This document shows positions 12,601 through 24,529 of a stretch of DNA of 64,000 bases, one piece after another. Numbering within the stretch: position 1 is the stretch's first letter; each line of letters opens with the position of its first letter. Origin of the DNA: Acanthosepion esculentum (taxonomy: Eukaryota > Mollusca > Cephalopoda > Sepiida > Sepiidae); the NCBI GenBank assembly GCA_964036315.1, contig OZ038479.1, forward strand, positions 58,196,246 through 58,260,245, written 5' to 3'. The notes beneath the pieces are model-generated. The model ran no database searches, had not been told where the DNA came from, and was given only the letters and a program-made list of their open reading frames with translations. The position numbers and the translations under genes are program-made.

Positions 12601-14189
12601 AGGGGCTAACACCTAATTTGCATATTTCTAGATGTTTCTTGAATCATCTAGATTCTTCTCGAATACACTGGAATGATCTAGAATTTTCCAAACGTTCTAT
12701 TTCAAATTTCTCTATGTTACAACTACTTCATGAAAGAAAACTTTTTTGTCTTAACAGGTAGGACTCAGTAGAATCCCTTACTATAAATTTTAACCTCATT
12801 GCGACTTTCTTTTTATAGAAATACATCCTCGTAACAGTATACAATGTTTAAATGCACTAGGGAATAGTATTTTTATCACATTCCATTAAAACAGGACATA
12901 TAAATTTTAAATTAGAAATTTTATTGAGCAAATGAGGAATTTCACATCTGAAATCTCCACGGAATTACCACCACTGCTGGTAGAGATCCAAACTGGAAGT
13001 AGTATATCTGATATCAATAGGAAGAAAAAGAGAGAATTGAAATATCAATATGATACAACTGCCCTCTCAATGTAGATAAAAGAAAGAAAGGCTGATTATT
13101 TTTATTTTCATTTCATAGCCATACAAAATATCCTTACATGCAAGCCACCAATCTGCCACTGGGTGGCATGCCACTAGCGTTTACCACTGGTGGTCTGCTG
13201 GTTTGCCATCCACAACCTGCCAGTGAGCCACTAGCATCTTTTGTGTAGGGATGTAAGCAAAGAGAGTATTTTACAGACATCATGTAAGTCTGTTAGGAAT
13301 ATTTTACTTTTCTTTTTATTTATTTCTTATCTCTAAATTTATCACTTGAAGTTCTTGGCAGATGATAAAAGCTGTCCACACTGAGTGGGAGTGAAATGTA
13401 CTATTTCAATACAGCCAAATTTTGATTCTATGTATATGTGCATCAAATAGCAGAAGCACACCTATGACACAGCCACATAATACAAAGATAAGAATATACA
13501 CTACATACAGGTGAGTATGCAAAATCATATCCTGAAAATGCATGATGGACATAAAAATCACCTTCTTTTAGAATAGGCATTTTAGCTTTCAAAAAATGAC
13601 ATTGGTAGAGAAAATAAATAATACAATATCAATGTTAATATTTTTATTGGTCTAGAGTCGTTGTTGGATGCTACTTAGAAAAGAGGACTTTGAGCCTCTA
13701 GTTTAATTTATCAGTCATCCCAGTCCATGTTAGTGTATTTTAGGACAGTTTTCTCATTTTTAATTTAGCATTTTAGGATTTGTTTTCGGTTTAACTTAGC
13801 TAGAATATATAAGGCCTAGTTTCATTTTGTCCCCCCCAATTTTGTTTCTATACCCCATCCCCTCCCTTTATTGGGTTACAAATTTGTCAGTTATCTGGTG
13901 GGTGGAAGAGACATTTTTGGAATTTAATTTGTGATTTTGCTTTTTGAGTCTTTCATTTTTCGCCCAGTTAAGCTGAATCTTATGTTGCATGTGATTTTTG
14001 TAGGGAGTATTGAATATTAACAGAATTTTGTTTACTTTTAGATGTAAATTTACTCAATGTATAAAACCAGTGGGGTTTAGTATTTTTGCCTCACCCCGCC
14101 TCTGAAAATTATTATTTTCATTAGTTTTTAAGTAAAAAGTAAACAAAATTACAAAATCCTGCTAATCCATAAATTTATTAAATGGGTTT
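9601..14189. other. non-coding stretch with a segmental duplication
   Basis: No gene is recognised. About 530 bp at 11440-11975 is duplicated at 12990-13660 in the same orientation. Shared landmarks in order are 'ctctcaatgtagataa', 'tttcatttcatagccata', 'aatagcagaagcacac/t', 'tgcatgatgg' and 'atacaatatcaatgttaat'. The second copy carries an extra GC-richer segment at about 13135-13250. The C-rich 13830-13870 and 14090 patches are unremarkable. Confidence 0.55.
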
Positions 14190-14510
14190 GAAACACAACT
14201 TTTATGAAAATAACATCCAAAACAGACTGATGTTTGAATCAAACAGATAAAAATTATTAAGAGGACAACCTTCATTACAAAAAATAAAAGAAGGGTTCGT
14301 GGCATAACTGTAAAAAATAGGACAGTTCATATATTGTCTCAGATAATTTGCATTCTCATCACACAAATGTCTCAAATGTTTTAACACCTTTTATTAAAAG
14401 ACTCTAAAAAGGAATGTTCCTAATATTTTGCACATATAAAATAAATAAAAATCCATATTTACCTGATTCACAAATATATGACTTTATTTCATTAATGTAA
14501 AAAATTTTTT
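14190..14510 (-). terminator. ZNF-A 3' flank with candidate poly(A) signal
   Basis: On the minus strand AATAAA occurs at 14488-14483, inside a context (TACATTAATGAAATAAAG) that is conserved at 9253-9270 and 37655-37670 next to the other minus-strand arrays. It lies about 360 nt past the ZNF-A stop. The surrounding 300 bp is alignable among the three loci ('aagaagggttc', 'gataatttg', 'aaaataaataaaaatcc'). Conservation in three copies supports a shared transcript end, but no transcript data are available. Confidence 0.5.
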
Positions 14511-14850
14511 AAAAAATGCTTCCAATTTTCTTAACTTGTTCTGCTTGCATTAGTATGTATAGATTTTTTAATAACCTGCATGAAATTAATAAAATTTTAT
14601 TTTCTCTGGTAATATTGTTATAATCAGAATGATTTTTTAAAAATCCATAACATCAGCAAAATGTCATTAACACACTTCTCATCAGCATGTTTGCATGTGT
14701 TAGATCATATATGACAACTATGTGTTTATATGCAGCTTAATGTTAACATCTCTGAAAATGCAGATATTCGAATTTAACAAGAACAGTGTTTCTCTCGGGT
14801 AGAGATTTGATCTGCAAATGGACATCTAAAGAATCACAAAGATATGTTTT

Positions 14851-15795
14851 CTATCCTGTGTGTGTTTGGATATGGCGCTGCAAAGACAACTTCAATGAAA
14901 ATACAGATCCACAAACTTCACAAGAATGTGGTTTCTCTCCAGTGTGTGTCCGCATATGGTTCTTCAAAGATGGCTTGTGTGAAAAGGCAGATCCACAAAC
15001 TTCACAAGAATATGGTTTCTCACCAGTGTGTGTTCGCATATGGTGCTTCAAACTTGACTTCAATGAAAAAATAGAAGCACAAAATTCACAAGAAAATGGT
15101 TTCTCTCCAGTGTGTTTTCGCATATGGCACTTCAAATTTGCTTTCTGTGAAAAAGCAAAGCCACAAACTTCACATGCGTGTGGTTTGTCTCCAGTGTGTG
15201 TTTTCATATGATTCTTCAAACTTGTTTTCAGTGAAAATACAGATGCACAAACTTCACAAGAATATGGTTTTTCTCCTGTGTGTGTTCGCATATGGAGCTT
15301 CAAATGTGACTTCTTTGAAAATGCAGTTCCACAAACTTCACAAGAATATGGTTTCTCTCCAGTGTGTGTTCGCATATGGCACTCCAAATGTGGTTTCTGT
15401 GAAAATGCAGATCCACAAACTTCACAAGTATATGGTTTCTCTCCAGTGTGTGTTCGCATATGGTGCTTCAGATTTGACTTACATGAAAATGCAGATCCAC
15501 AAACTTCACAAGAATGTGATTTCTTTCTAGTGTATGTTTGCATATTGTGCTTCAAATGAGAGTTCCGTGAAAATGCAGATCCACTAAATTCACAAGAATA
15601 TTGTTCATTTGTAGTTTTTTTTTCCATATGGTACACTAAATATAAATAATGACAACAGTTTGCAAAGTTCACAAGAACATGGCTTATCGCTAATGTATAC
15701 TCAGATATAACACTAACATTTCTCACAAAAGAGAGACCACAAATTTCAAAGCACTTTTTTGCAAGAATGTTCACTTTGATATTCTTGGAAAACAA
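14851..15795 (-). CDS. ZNF-A: C2H2 zinc-finger protein, 8 intact fingers
   Basis: A predicted 314-residue nuclear DNA-binding protein consisting almost only of C2H2 fingers. Intact fingers start at residues 96, 124, 152, 180, 208, 236, 264 and 292, each C-x2-C-x12-H-x3-H with TGEKPY-type linkers (28-residue period). One degenerate finger at 68-88 has lost three of four zinc ligands. Residues 1-67 read like further eroded fingers (CFEICGLSF...), so Met57 is an alternative start. The stop replaces the glutamate codon of a TGEKP linker, and finger-like sequence continues beyond it. There is no KRAB, BTB or other effector domain. The exon probably begins at 15925 after a conserved acceptor. The family is established as DNA- or RNA-binding; the target and role of this member are unknown. 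Confidence 0.85.
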   Translation of the reverse strand: MFSKNIKVNILAKKCFEICGLSFVRNVSVISEYTLAISHVLVNFANCCHYLYLVYHMEKKTTNEQYSCEFSGSAFSRNSHLKHNMQTYTRKKSHSCEVCGSAFSCKSNLKHHMRTHTGEKPYTCEVCGSAFSQKPHLECHMRTHTGEKPYSCEVCGTAFSKKSHLKLHMRTHTGEKPYSCEVCASVFSLKTSLKNHMKTHTGDKPHACEVCGFAFSQKANLKCHMRKHTGEKPFSCEFCASIFSLKSSLKHHMRTHTGEKPYSCEVCGSAFSHKPSLKNHMRTHTGEKPHSCEVCGSVFSLKLSLQRHIQTHTG

Positions 15796-15925
15796 CTGTT
15801 ACATGAATATTGCAGCAAAAATTTCTGTTCCTGATGAAAAGTCAAAATTCATGTTTTCTATTTTCCATTTAAATTCTCAATGAGTTTTTTTCTCCATATC
15901 ATGATTTTCTGTTCAGCCAGAACAT

Positions 15926-15935
15926 CTGAAGAAAA
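15926..15935 (-). promoter_or_regulatory. 3' splice site of the ZNF-A coding exon
   Basis: The minus strand reads TTTTTCTTCAG|ATGTTCTGGCTGAAC, giving a polypyrimidine tract and AG at 15927-15926, with the exon starting at 15925. The same junction is found before ZNF-B (40080-40079) and before ZNF-C (62050-62051). No ATG-initiated frame connects this start directly to the fingers, so the first part of the exon is probably 5' UTR. Confidence 0.65.
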
Positions 15936-16149
15936 AGTAATGACGTTTTAATAGAGACAGTGTATAATAAATGAAATCATTTCATATTTCAACAGATACA
16001 TTTAGTTATATATTAATGCTAGTTGAGATTAGCACAGGGACGCAGCAGCCAGCAAAGATCAATAGAAAATAAATGTTCATCTTAAATAATTTACTTTTAA
16101 GTTGAAACACAATATGCAAGTACAATGATGCTTTTCAGAAAAAATTTAA

Positions 16150-16500
16150 AATGTCTAACATATTATTCTTTAGAGATTTTTCTTTCCACTTGTAAACTCA
16201 GTTTTCACAAAAGACAAGCAGACAACAGCAGAGCAATTATGTTATGAGATGAATTATAATAAGAAAAAGAACATGCATTTAGGCATAGATTCTTGAAATG
16301 AGGCAAAAATCATCAAATTTACAGCTTAATGGCCAATTGAAACTTGTTTCTTTTCATTAAGGAAGAGAGAACAAAGAATCAATTTCAAATATCAAGCAAT
16401 AAAGTATTTTTGTTTTTTTCACAAGTTGTATAAATGAAGATGGTGATTTCAATCTGGCAATTATTAGTTTGTGGATATGAATCAAACATTACAACTGGAT
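16150..16500 (-). other. conserved intron block upstream of ZNF-A
   Basis: Shared ordered landmarks, in plus-strand reading, are 'tttctttccact', 'gcaattatgtta', 'catttaggcat', 'gaaatgaggcaaaa', 'aaggaagagagaa', 'aagatggtgattt' and 'caattattagttt'. They recur before ZNF-B at 40420-40760 and 41030-41370, and in the opposite orientation before ZNF-C at 60140-60500 and 60740-60930. In each case the block has the same orientation relative to its coding exon. It is interpreted as intron sequence of a duplicated gene unit; a regulatory role is only possible. Confidence 0.7.
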
Positions 16501-16526
16501 ATCAATACAAAAAAAACTTTGTGCCA

Positions 16527-18429
16527 TTAATAAGAAAATATTGATATCTGCATTACCTCAAAAAACCAAAGATGTTTTTGAAAGTGATATGAAAAACTGT
16601 TTACCTCCAAACAGTTATAATATACACCATAAAATCTTTTAGGGAAATGAAAAAATAAAAACATGGCTTTCAAAATCTGATACAAATCAACAAAGTATTG
16701 GTTATGCATAAAATTTGCAGTATTTAATAAATTACGAAAATGATTTTGCAAAGTTTGCATTTGAAATTTTGCAAGAAAGATGCTTCATGTGATTAGCTCA
16801 GCAAATTCATTTACTTATAAAATGCTAACCTAATTAAGTTTTACATATTTTAAAAATATACCTCTGGAGTAATTCTGTTTAAGTTTTATAAAATTAATTA
16901 TTATAGGATTTACAGAAAGGGTGATTTATAGAATATGGGGAAGAAATGTTCATTTAAATATTGCCCTTTTCTACAAACTGTTAATATTTTTACAAAAAGA
17001 ACCTCATCAGGAACGTGTTTTAAAATTAAAATTCAATGGTAAACTGTGACTGCGCAGATAGTAGTCCCAGATTTTTCTTTTGGTTTGGTCAGCTGAAGCC
17101 AAGCAGTTTCAAAATTGCTTACACTGAATAAAGAAGTGACTAAAAAATACTTCATTGATTCTTTTATACATTACAATTATTATTTGACAATATTATTAAG
17201 TATTGATGTGAATATATTTCATTGCATCTAACAAGGTCTTTTTAATTATTATAATGAGACTTTATTGAAAGATAAATAAACTAGATGCTCAAAGAAATTA
17301 TTGATCCTTAATTTAAATTTTCTTTAATTCTTTTTAGCTTTGAATGTGCAACATATGTCCTAAAACATCAGTGACATCTTGAAACATCATGCACATGTTA
17401 ACAGGAAAACCTTTCCTTTAGTTTTTTAAATTATCAAAAATCAAGGAATTATGCAATTTTATTGAAAATCTCAGTACTTATTCCTCAATGAAGTGCATTA
17501 GTCAACAGAGATAATTGAGAATTTTATGTTTGGAATTCATTTTTTATCTTCCATAGAACAGAAATAATCAAACAGTTGTAAAATTAAAAATATAAATAAA
17601 TAAAAGAAGATAAGAGATACGTTTACCCTGAAAAAAGAAACATTTCTAATTCATTTGTGAATAAATAAAAATCCATCAATTACCTAATAATAGCAAAAAT
17701 TTCTAAATCAATGTGCTTTTTAAAAAGACACTCAAATTTCCCATATAAAATTATTAGCCCATATTGACAGCAGACAAACAAGACTTTTAAACAAAATTTC
17801 AAATGTTCTAAAAATAATTTAAAAAAAATTCCCTCAACATTCTTTCCCCTAAATAAAAACACAAAGGTTTAGATGAGAAAACTTTGTTTCTATTAATGTG
17901 GCCATTTTTTGTACGGTAAACTTTAGCGAATCTTTTGAGCTATCTTAATTTGTATTTTTTCTTTTTATCCAAATGAAAAAAAGAAATTTTTCCAACTAAA
18001 GATATTCCTACAAAATTGTTTTAAGTCCTCCAAACTAAAAATATTATTTATTCCAGTCTTTCAAATTCAACATAATTTAATTTTTGAAAAGTAGGTCTGA
18101 ACAAAATCTATATTTTTTGCCTCAATAAAAGCAGAAAAAAAACAAAAAAACTTTCTGTTTTAAAATATTTACCAAGAATCAGGGAATAATCTGATTCAAA
18201 CAAAATTTTCAGGACTTATTCACTACTGAATGAATGTCTCCAGTCCCTTTTCCACCACCGTAAGGTTGCTTCTCTATGTCTTTTCTATAAATACTTTCAT
18301 GGTAATTGTTTGTATGAGATCTTCCTTATGGTATCTAGTGTTTTGGGATTTAAGTGTAGCACTAGACTGGGATTGAGATCTCATCAATTTACAGTTGAAA
18401 AGATAAAAGATATGTCCATAGAAACCTGA
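16527..18429. other. ZNF-A intron, non-coding
   Basis: Short frames (16527-16760 and 17680-17862, minus) have no recognisable domain. The part at 16930-17110 is alignable with 41760-41890 in the ZNF-B intron ('gaagaaatgt', 'ttttctacaaa', 'tgttaata'), which supports it being duplicated intron. Nothing else is identified. Confidence 0.5.
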
Positions 18430-20060
18430 TACCTAAGGTTGAAAATGATTTTTTACAAATGAAAAATTTTTTTTGAAGTTTTTATTTTAGTTTTAATTTC
18501 AAGGTAATGAATTAAATCTCACATTTCCAATAAGCAAATTACTTAAACTCGCTAGAAGGATTTTTTAAATCACTAAAAATCTGTTTTTAGCCATCTGTCA
18601 CCACAATGTAAGTCTCTTTATTAAAATATCTTTCAAAAATAAAGTATACTTTTCTGAAGCTTTGAGGAATATTAGATGATTTATGGTTTAATTAAACTCA
18701 TTTGAAACGAATATTATTTACTTTAAAATATTACAGAAATGCATTTTTAACACAACAGTAGGTGCTTTGTTTAGTTGTTGACATATTCACAGCTGTAAGT
18801 TTAATTTTTTTCTATGGGGATTTATCTGTTAAAATTACATGAGGAATACAATGTGAGTACCTTTTTTATCCAGTAAAATGAAAAATTTAGGATAATATTC
18901 TCTGTAATCTAATGGTTTATTGAAATTTAAGTACTGTGCTTTTAAATTCACTTATTTTCTGATAATGTCATGTATGAACAAAAATCAGTATGTTTATACA
19001 CATAAAAAAAAATTGAAATTTTTTTTTTAAATACAAGGCATGGCTAAATTGTAGTAAGTTTTTCCAGTTATTAGTAAATATAGTTTTTATTTAATATCTA
19101 TATAGCCTAACTGGTATGATTTAATACAGCATATTAAAAAAATTTTAAAATATTAAAAATTTTAAACTTTATAAATTATTCTAATTGAAAAAAAAAATGA
19201 AAACATTTCTTGCAAAAATTATTCATCAAAAAAAATTTTTTTGCTTAAGGCAATAGTGTCATTCATCTATTCTATCTTATTCATATAAACAATTAAAACC
19301 TTTCCTAATTGAATAATTTCTTAATTGAATTTTTGATTACATGATTCAGAACAGATTTTTGGTAACTGTAAATTGTGTTTTAAGAAAGGATTGCTCTTAA
19401 CTAATACAATCATTAAGTGATACAAAAATTAATTTCTCAAAATTTCATGAAATTAAATAAGTTGGGGTTAACAGATGTAAAAAATATATTTTTACCAATA
19501 TTTTCTAAAAAAAAAAAAAGAACAATCATTTGTGAATAAGTCCTGAAAAGATCATTAAAATCTGACAATAATTTGATTTTACAAGAATTTCCCTAATCAA
19601 TGTTTTTCACTAAAAAAGAAAAATTCGAACATTCTAAAAAAAGGAATAAAAAAATGTTATTTGTAACTGTATAGGTACCTCCATGAGATCACTAAAAAAG
19701 AGCATAGCATAATGAAAAAGATGCCAAACTTGACAAAAACAAAATCTTATCGTCTAAATGTTTATGTTATTATTAAGAGAAAAGATCAAAGTATTTGGGG
19801 CATATTTTTTTACATTTTTAATCATTCCTAGCACATCCAAAATTTTTGTTAAGAATCTTGTTTTTTTTTAGTCAGTAAAATTGACAGATAATCAATAATG
19901 TCACCCATTTTATAAGAAAAATGGAAGTCTCAGTTTGAAATTCTTTTAAAAATCAATTATAATTTTTTCAAAACTTATTTTAAGAAAATCAGAAATTATG
20001 TTTATTTAAAATAATTTGAACCAAGCTTAATTTAGCTTCTGCACCGAAAAGATGGAGTTT
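18430..20060. repeat. family R1 repeat, long copy
   Basis: A 1.6-kb AT-rich segment with ordered landmarks: 'tttttgaagttttta', 'caataagcaaat', 'gtaatctaatg', 'tttcatgaaattaa', 'acagatgtaaaaa', 'gaataagtcctga', 'aggtacctcc' and 'agcatagcataatg'. The same order is found at 50705-51720 and 58850-59990, and partly inverted at 46200-47060 and 48470-49290. No coding potential is seen. The orientation relative to ZNF-A differs from that seen in the ZNF-C intron, which suggests internal inversion or an element origin. Confidence 0.55.
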
Positions 20061-20327
20061 GATAATAAAACATAGCCTTTCGCATCACTTGACAGGTGAT
20101 GAAAGACATTTTCATGACATATTGATAAGTTATGTGGGGATAATTTATTCTGCAGAAAGAAAGAAGTGAAATTATTCAGATTTAAGTGAACAAATTATTT
20201 ACCTCGTTATTTTTAAGGAAAACTTTCAGCACTCTTTTTTTTTTGTACTTAGCTTTCACCTTTACATTTACGATGCTTTATGGAAAATATATTATAAAGA
20301 AATTAAATAAGACTTAAGAGTGTGATT

Positions 20328-20382
20328 AAATTTCATAAGAAAGGTATCTAATTAATTTATAGGTACCTTTCTTATGAAATTT
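20328..20382. repeat. short inverted repeat
   Basis: The left arm 'aaatttcataagaaaggta' (20328) pairs with the right arm 'tacctttcttatgaaattt' ending about 20382 across a 10-17 nt AT loop. A degenerate relative with 'aaatttcataag' and 'aggtaccc' occurs at 20535-20590. Confidence 0.75.
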
Positions 20383-20849
20383 TATCAGAAGTGTACATAA
20401 AATACTATAATTTTATGTATATTTATTACATTTTACTGTGTTATTTGTATTTCCATTCATTTTATTATTAATTTTGATATTTCATTTATGGAAAAATGTC
20501 ATAACTGAGATTAATGTAAAAGTAAGATCATATAAATTTCATAAGATGATACTGATACTTTTAGGTACCCTTCTCAGTTGAAATTGAAAAATCAACTTAA
20601 CTTCTCCACACGTGTTTTGCAAAAGTAAAGCCCTTAACAGCAGCAAACACTGCTTAACTCAAATAACACAACTTAATTGTATTCTGGTTGGTCTTCCGTA
20701 CTTTATAATTACAGCCCAATTATAAACATAAAATCACATTTCTTAATTACTCTGGGTTCTCTGATTAGTCAAAACAATACAATTTACAATGTGGTAAAAA
20801 AAGATCTATCTCATAGGGACATTTATGAAAGTGGATGCAGCTTTTAATT

Positions 20850-22420
20850 AATTTTATAATATTTTAACAACTTAAATGTAAAAATCTATTATAATTAAAG
20901 AAATAACAAATAATTGTATTAAAAATTCATTTTTCATCAAAGATTTTTTTTTACTTTCAGAAAATATTGTCCATATTCATAAAAGCAAATAAAAGCATTT
21001 GAAATTAAATAATATCTTTGTTTTCTTTTATTGAGTTTTGTATGTTACAATTCAGAGCTGATTTTCTGGTGTGTGTGTGTGGGGGGATCCAATTAAAAAA
21101 AACATGATTTGCATTCCTCAAAGCCTTGTGCTTTTAACTATTGTAATCACTAAACTGTATTCGATCGAATTTCTAGAGTTTTCATAAAATTACTTGGGGG
21201 TGGTAATAAATATAAGAAAAAATATTTCTGCCATGACTTTAATAAAAAAAAACATATTCATAATAATTTCCATCATCTCTGGATAATTTCTAAAAGTTTC
21301 ATTAACATCCAACAATTATTTTTATTTTTGCAAGATTTTCCAAATTAAAATGTCTGTCATACAAAAAAAAAAGTGCTAAAAAATGTTATTTTACTAGTTC
21401 CGGTGATACAAAGAGAAAAAAGTTTTTTTTAATCAAAATATAGAATGTTCCAAAAAGAAGGAAATTTTTTAAAAAATAATAAAAAAAACTTTGGTATTTG
21501 CTCTTAATAATGACAAACATTTTTAGACGATAACATTTTGTTTTCGTCAAGTTTGTCCTCTTTTTCATCATGCTATGCTTTTTTTTTCTGTTTTTTTTAG
21601 TTACCCACTCTTTTTTTTTTTGAAGAAAAAAAGAAAAGAGTACTTTTTTTCCGACGCAGAAAGCAACATTGACACTTCGTTTGAAAATATTTTACCAAAA
21701 TCAAAGAATTATCCGATTGAAACGAAATGTACAGACGTGAACACAAATATTTTACTTTTATTAAAAAACACTTTGGAAAAATACTCTCGTGAGGTATGTT
21801 TCAATACAATTTCTCAATACTGCGTGTGTACTTTTTTAATTTAGCGCGATGTGTTGATGAGTTACGAAAAAAAACTATTATACTATTTCAAAAATATCTT
21901 AAACAAAAGTTTACTTATACACAGAAATTAATTTTTTTATATAAGGATTATCATTAGTGTTTTTAGTGAGACCATTATCTTTCAAATAGAACGTAAATTT
22001 AAGTTCAAAGAAAACATTTAAAAAATTATATTATAATATATTATTCCGGGCTTTTTTTTTTAGAAAGTTCGTGACGTTTTGGAACATATAGTTTTATGCC
22101 TTTTTAGTTTTATTTTAAAATATTTAATATTAAATACGATATTTAGTAGGTAAATACGAAGTCATATTTAATAAAAGATGCTCTTTCTTATTTATTGTTG
22201 TTGCATAAAAAAAAAAAGTAAAAATTTCAAAGCGAAATAAAAACGTCAAATTTCCTTTGTAGTGAAGTTTCGATATTAAAAATATATTTTCAAAATATGA
22301 AATGATGAAAGTACACCTGGATTTAATTTCATTGTTTTTCTAAACCTACAACAAATAAATTGGTAAAACAATTCGGTAAATATCGATTTATTTTTTATCA
22401 AAATTATTTCTCTTTCTTCA
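20850..22420. repeat. R1-type repeat DNA in the ZNF-A intron
   Basis: Blocks matching other R1 copies are visible: 'attcatttttcatcaaa' near 20927, 'tttcgtcaagtttgtcc' with 'catcatgctatgct' near 21545-21575 (inverted), and 22240-22410, which resembles 4150-4250 and 49140-49260. The short frames at 21386-21571 and 21575-21844 are not recognised and consist of low-complexity sequence. Confidence 0.45.
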
Positions 22421-22426
22421 CTTACC

Positions 22427-22700
22427 TTTTCCTTTCCATGAGAAAAAAAATGAAATGACGTTCTGTGTTCAAAACGATTTTGTTGAAATTCTGTATCGTA
22501 ATTAATTTTCTTATTGTTCGTTTTTTTTTTTGTTGTTCATAACAATGTCTAAAACTGAAATGAATGACTCAAAGAAAAGAATTAGGAAATGGGAAAAACA
22601 CGATCAAACAGAAATATTTCACATGACAATATCAGCCGAAAAATATTAACCGGTGTTTGACAAGATTTTGTAACTTCTGTTAAAACTCCCACCTTTTTTT
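22427..22700 (-). promoter_or_regulatory. probable non-coding first exon of ZNF-A
   Basis: On the minus strand the block ends GGAAAAG|GTAAGTGAAG, a strong 5' splice site with the exon ending at 22426-22427. It shares landmarks with 4270-4640, 49299-49600 and 58010-58427: 'cggtgtttgacaagatttt' at 22661, 'gaatgactcaaag' at 22562 and the donor. It lies about 6.5 kb upstream of the conserved ZNF-A acceptor and is co-oriented. An exon role is inferred from conserved splice-site position. Several stops make coding unlikely. Confidence 0.55.
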
Positions 22701-22855
22701 CTTGGCATTTCTGGAGAAAGTTATTCGAGAATTGTCAGAAACTTTAAATGCCAACGGATTGGGAGAGGGGCAAATTCGGACAGCTAGGCAACTCAGAAGC
22801 ATTGTACCCAAAACTCGACGTGAAAGGAGGAGAAAAAGATGGAACTCTTACCTGT

Positions 22856-23925
22856 TGTAGTAACCAGCGTCCCCGAGTAACAATATAGTTCTAGATTGCA
22901 ATGAATTACCTCATTGCTTACAAGCAACGTCTTCTGTCTTTGTAATAATAACTATAACAGGATATGATATAGTAACAGCGCTTAAAAGAATTATTTATTG
23001 CACAAAGTACAAGTGTGGCACAAGGCCAAAAATTAGGGCGGCGGAGGGGTGAGCTGGTCTTAATGTGTCTTACACTAAAACTAAGCGAGCCACAATCACT
23101 GACCCGGCCATGCTATAATAAGTCTTTCACCAAAACAACACATTTTTACTTACTACCCTTACTTACATATACAGTGTAACCCGGATATAAGAGAGTTGTC
23201 GGGACCGGAGAATAAAGCTCTTATATCCGGGTTTCTCTTATATCCGGGTTTCTCTTATATCCGGGTCTGGTCTATTTTGTTTACATTAACACAGGCTCTA
23301 ATTTGGGACCAGAGAAAATCGCTCTTATATCCGGGTTTCTCTTATATCCGGGTTACACTGTACCTCAGAGACTCTATGAAGTCCTATCTAGTCCCCATAC
23401 GTACAATTTGTCTGTGGGGTGAGGGAATAAATTTTCAACTTTTAAAATTTATGACCCCATTGAATATTTGCATTTGTAGGGGTCACCGGTCTGTGGGATC
23501 ACCGCCTAGCCTTAACTAATTTTACGCAAATTACCACAAAATATGAAACAAGAGGAAGAAACACATTCAACAAGAGAAGTTGCATAAGTAAATGGAATTT
23601 ATATATGCATAACTAAACAACAATTGCACAAAGCACTGAGTAATTCAGTTGTGTTTGAAATGCTGAAATTTACTTGTCCTTGGAATTTTGAGCGAGGAAA
23701 AATGTTCTTTTTTACAGACTGCGAATTGTATTAAAAGTGTGCGAGTTTGTAGAATTTTATTAAGATGTAGTGTAGTGGAGTGTTACTTGTAAGAGAATTA
23801 AACAGTTTGAAAATTGTGCGAGAAAACGTGTGTGTGAATGTGACTCACAATGTTACGTTAAGAGTCTCTGTCCTTGTGGTTGTAATGAAATGAAGAAATA
23901 TAGACTGTAGTTGTGTTAAGGCTAT
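22856..23925. mobile_element. unclassified insert interrupting a LINE remnant
   Basis: LINE-like protein similarity stops abruptly at about 23925 and the next 1.07 kb has different, GC-richer composition. On the minus strand it contains a TATA-like 'GCATATATAAATTCC' (about 23600) and AATAAATAAT (about 23000). It also has a strong 5' splice site, ACAACAG|GTAAGAGTT, at about 22851. These features would fit an LTR-like regulatory segment on the minus strand, but no defined termini or target duplication were found. A separate MITE lies inside it. Confidence 0.3.
23172..23360. mobile_element. pogo/Tigger-like MITE, complete
   Basis: The terminal inverted repeats are CAGTGTAACCCGGATATAAG at 23172 and its complement ending at 23360, flanked on both sides by the dinucleotide TA (23170-23171 and 23361-23362), the target duplication expected of Tc1/mariner-pogo elements. 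It is 189 bp with no transposase. The internal sequence repeats the terminal motif 'ttatatccgggt' several more times, so the ends look iterated. A CAGTG/CAGTR start with a 'GGATAT' segment is typical of pogo/Tigger termini. Confidence 0.85.
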
Positions 23926-23929
23926 AGCT

Positions 23930-24520
23930 TATTCCGAGCTCACTGGTAAACAGATCCCGAAAGTAGTCTCGAAAAGCCTCACATATGCCCACATTTGTAG
24001 TCATGATTCACTTGTCTAGCAATGTGATGCTCGCGATATGTCGACTGGGTGCATTTTAAACTCCTTCTGCACGCAATCTAGCAGCCATTTTCATTGCATC
24101 GGAAAGCATTCTTTTAAACTAGCCTTAACTACTAGAGCTTGATCCTTCTTGATAAGCAAGCAAGGAGGCCAGCTCCACCCCTAGCTAAGGCTACATCCCC
24201 ATTATCACAGGATTTAATCGCCTGATCAATTTTCTCTTCTTTGCTAATCCAGCTAGATTGAGTTGGTGGCTATAATTAGCAGCAAGAGACCTAAGTTTGG
24301 ATTTTAAATTTCCCACTACATAATCCCAACCACAGCACCATAAATTCACGCTGTAGCATTAGTAGCAGCTGGTCCAGAAAATCTCACTCATCAAATAATG
24401 ATGTGTTCAATTTCCAGTAGCCAGCCATCCTAACCTTAGGCATATCTGGGTTCACAGGAAGCTGAACGAGCCTATGATCCTGTAGCGGAATCCGCAACGG
24501 ACGACGGGTCACAAATGTGA
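23930..24520 (-). pseudogene. LINE ORF2 remnant, linker between endonuclease and RT
   Basis: Minus-strand translation gives readings such as DHRLVQLPVNPDMPK, GYWKLNTSLFDE (about 24380-24460) and NVGICEAFRDYFRDLFTSE (about 23940-24000), interrupted by stops and frameshifts. These match the region that follows the APE-type endonuclease and precedes the reverse transcriptase in L1/Tx1-like LINEs. The RT itself is not seen; similarity ends at the 22856-23925 insert. It is assigned to the same element as 25216-27409. Confidence 0.65.
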
Positions 24521-24529
24521 AGGATTGTC

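Noticed and set aside
14786..15559. Long plus-strand frames over ZNF-A (for example 14786-15211 with repeated PVCVRIW...ENADPQTSQ)
   Set aside because: They are the antisense and alternate-frame shadow of a 28-codon repeat; periodic codons keep the other frames open. They have no independent features.
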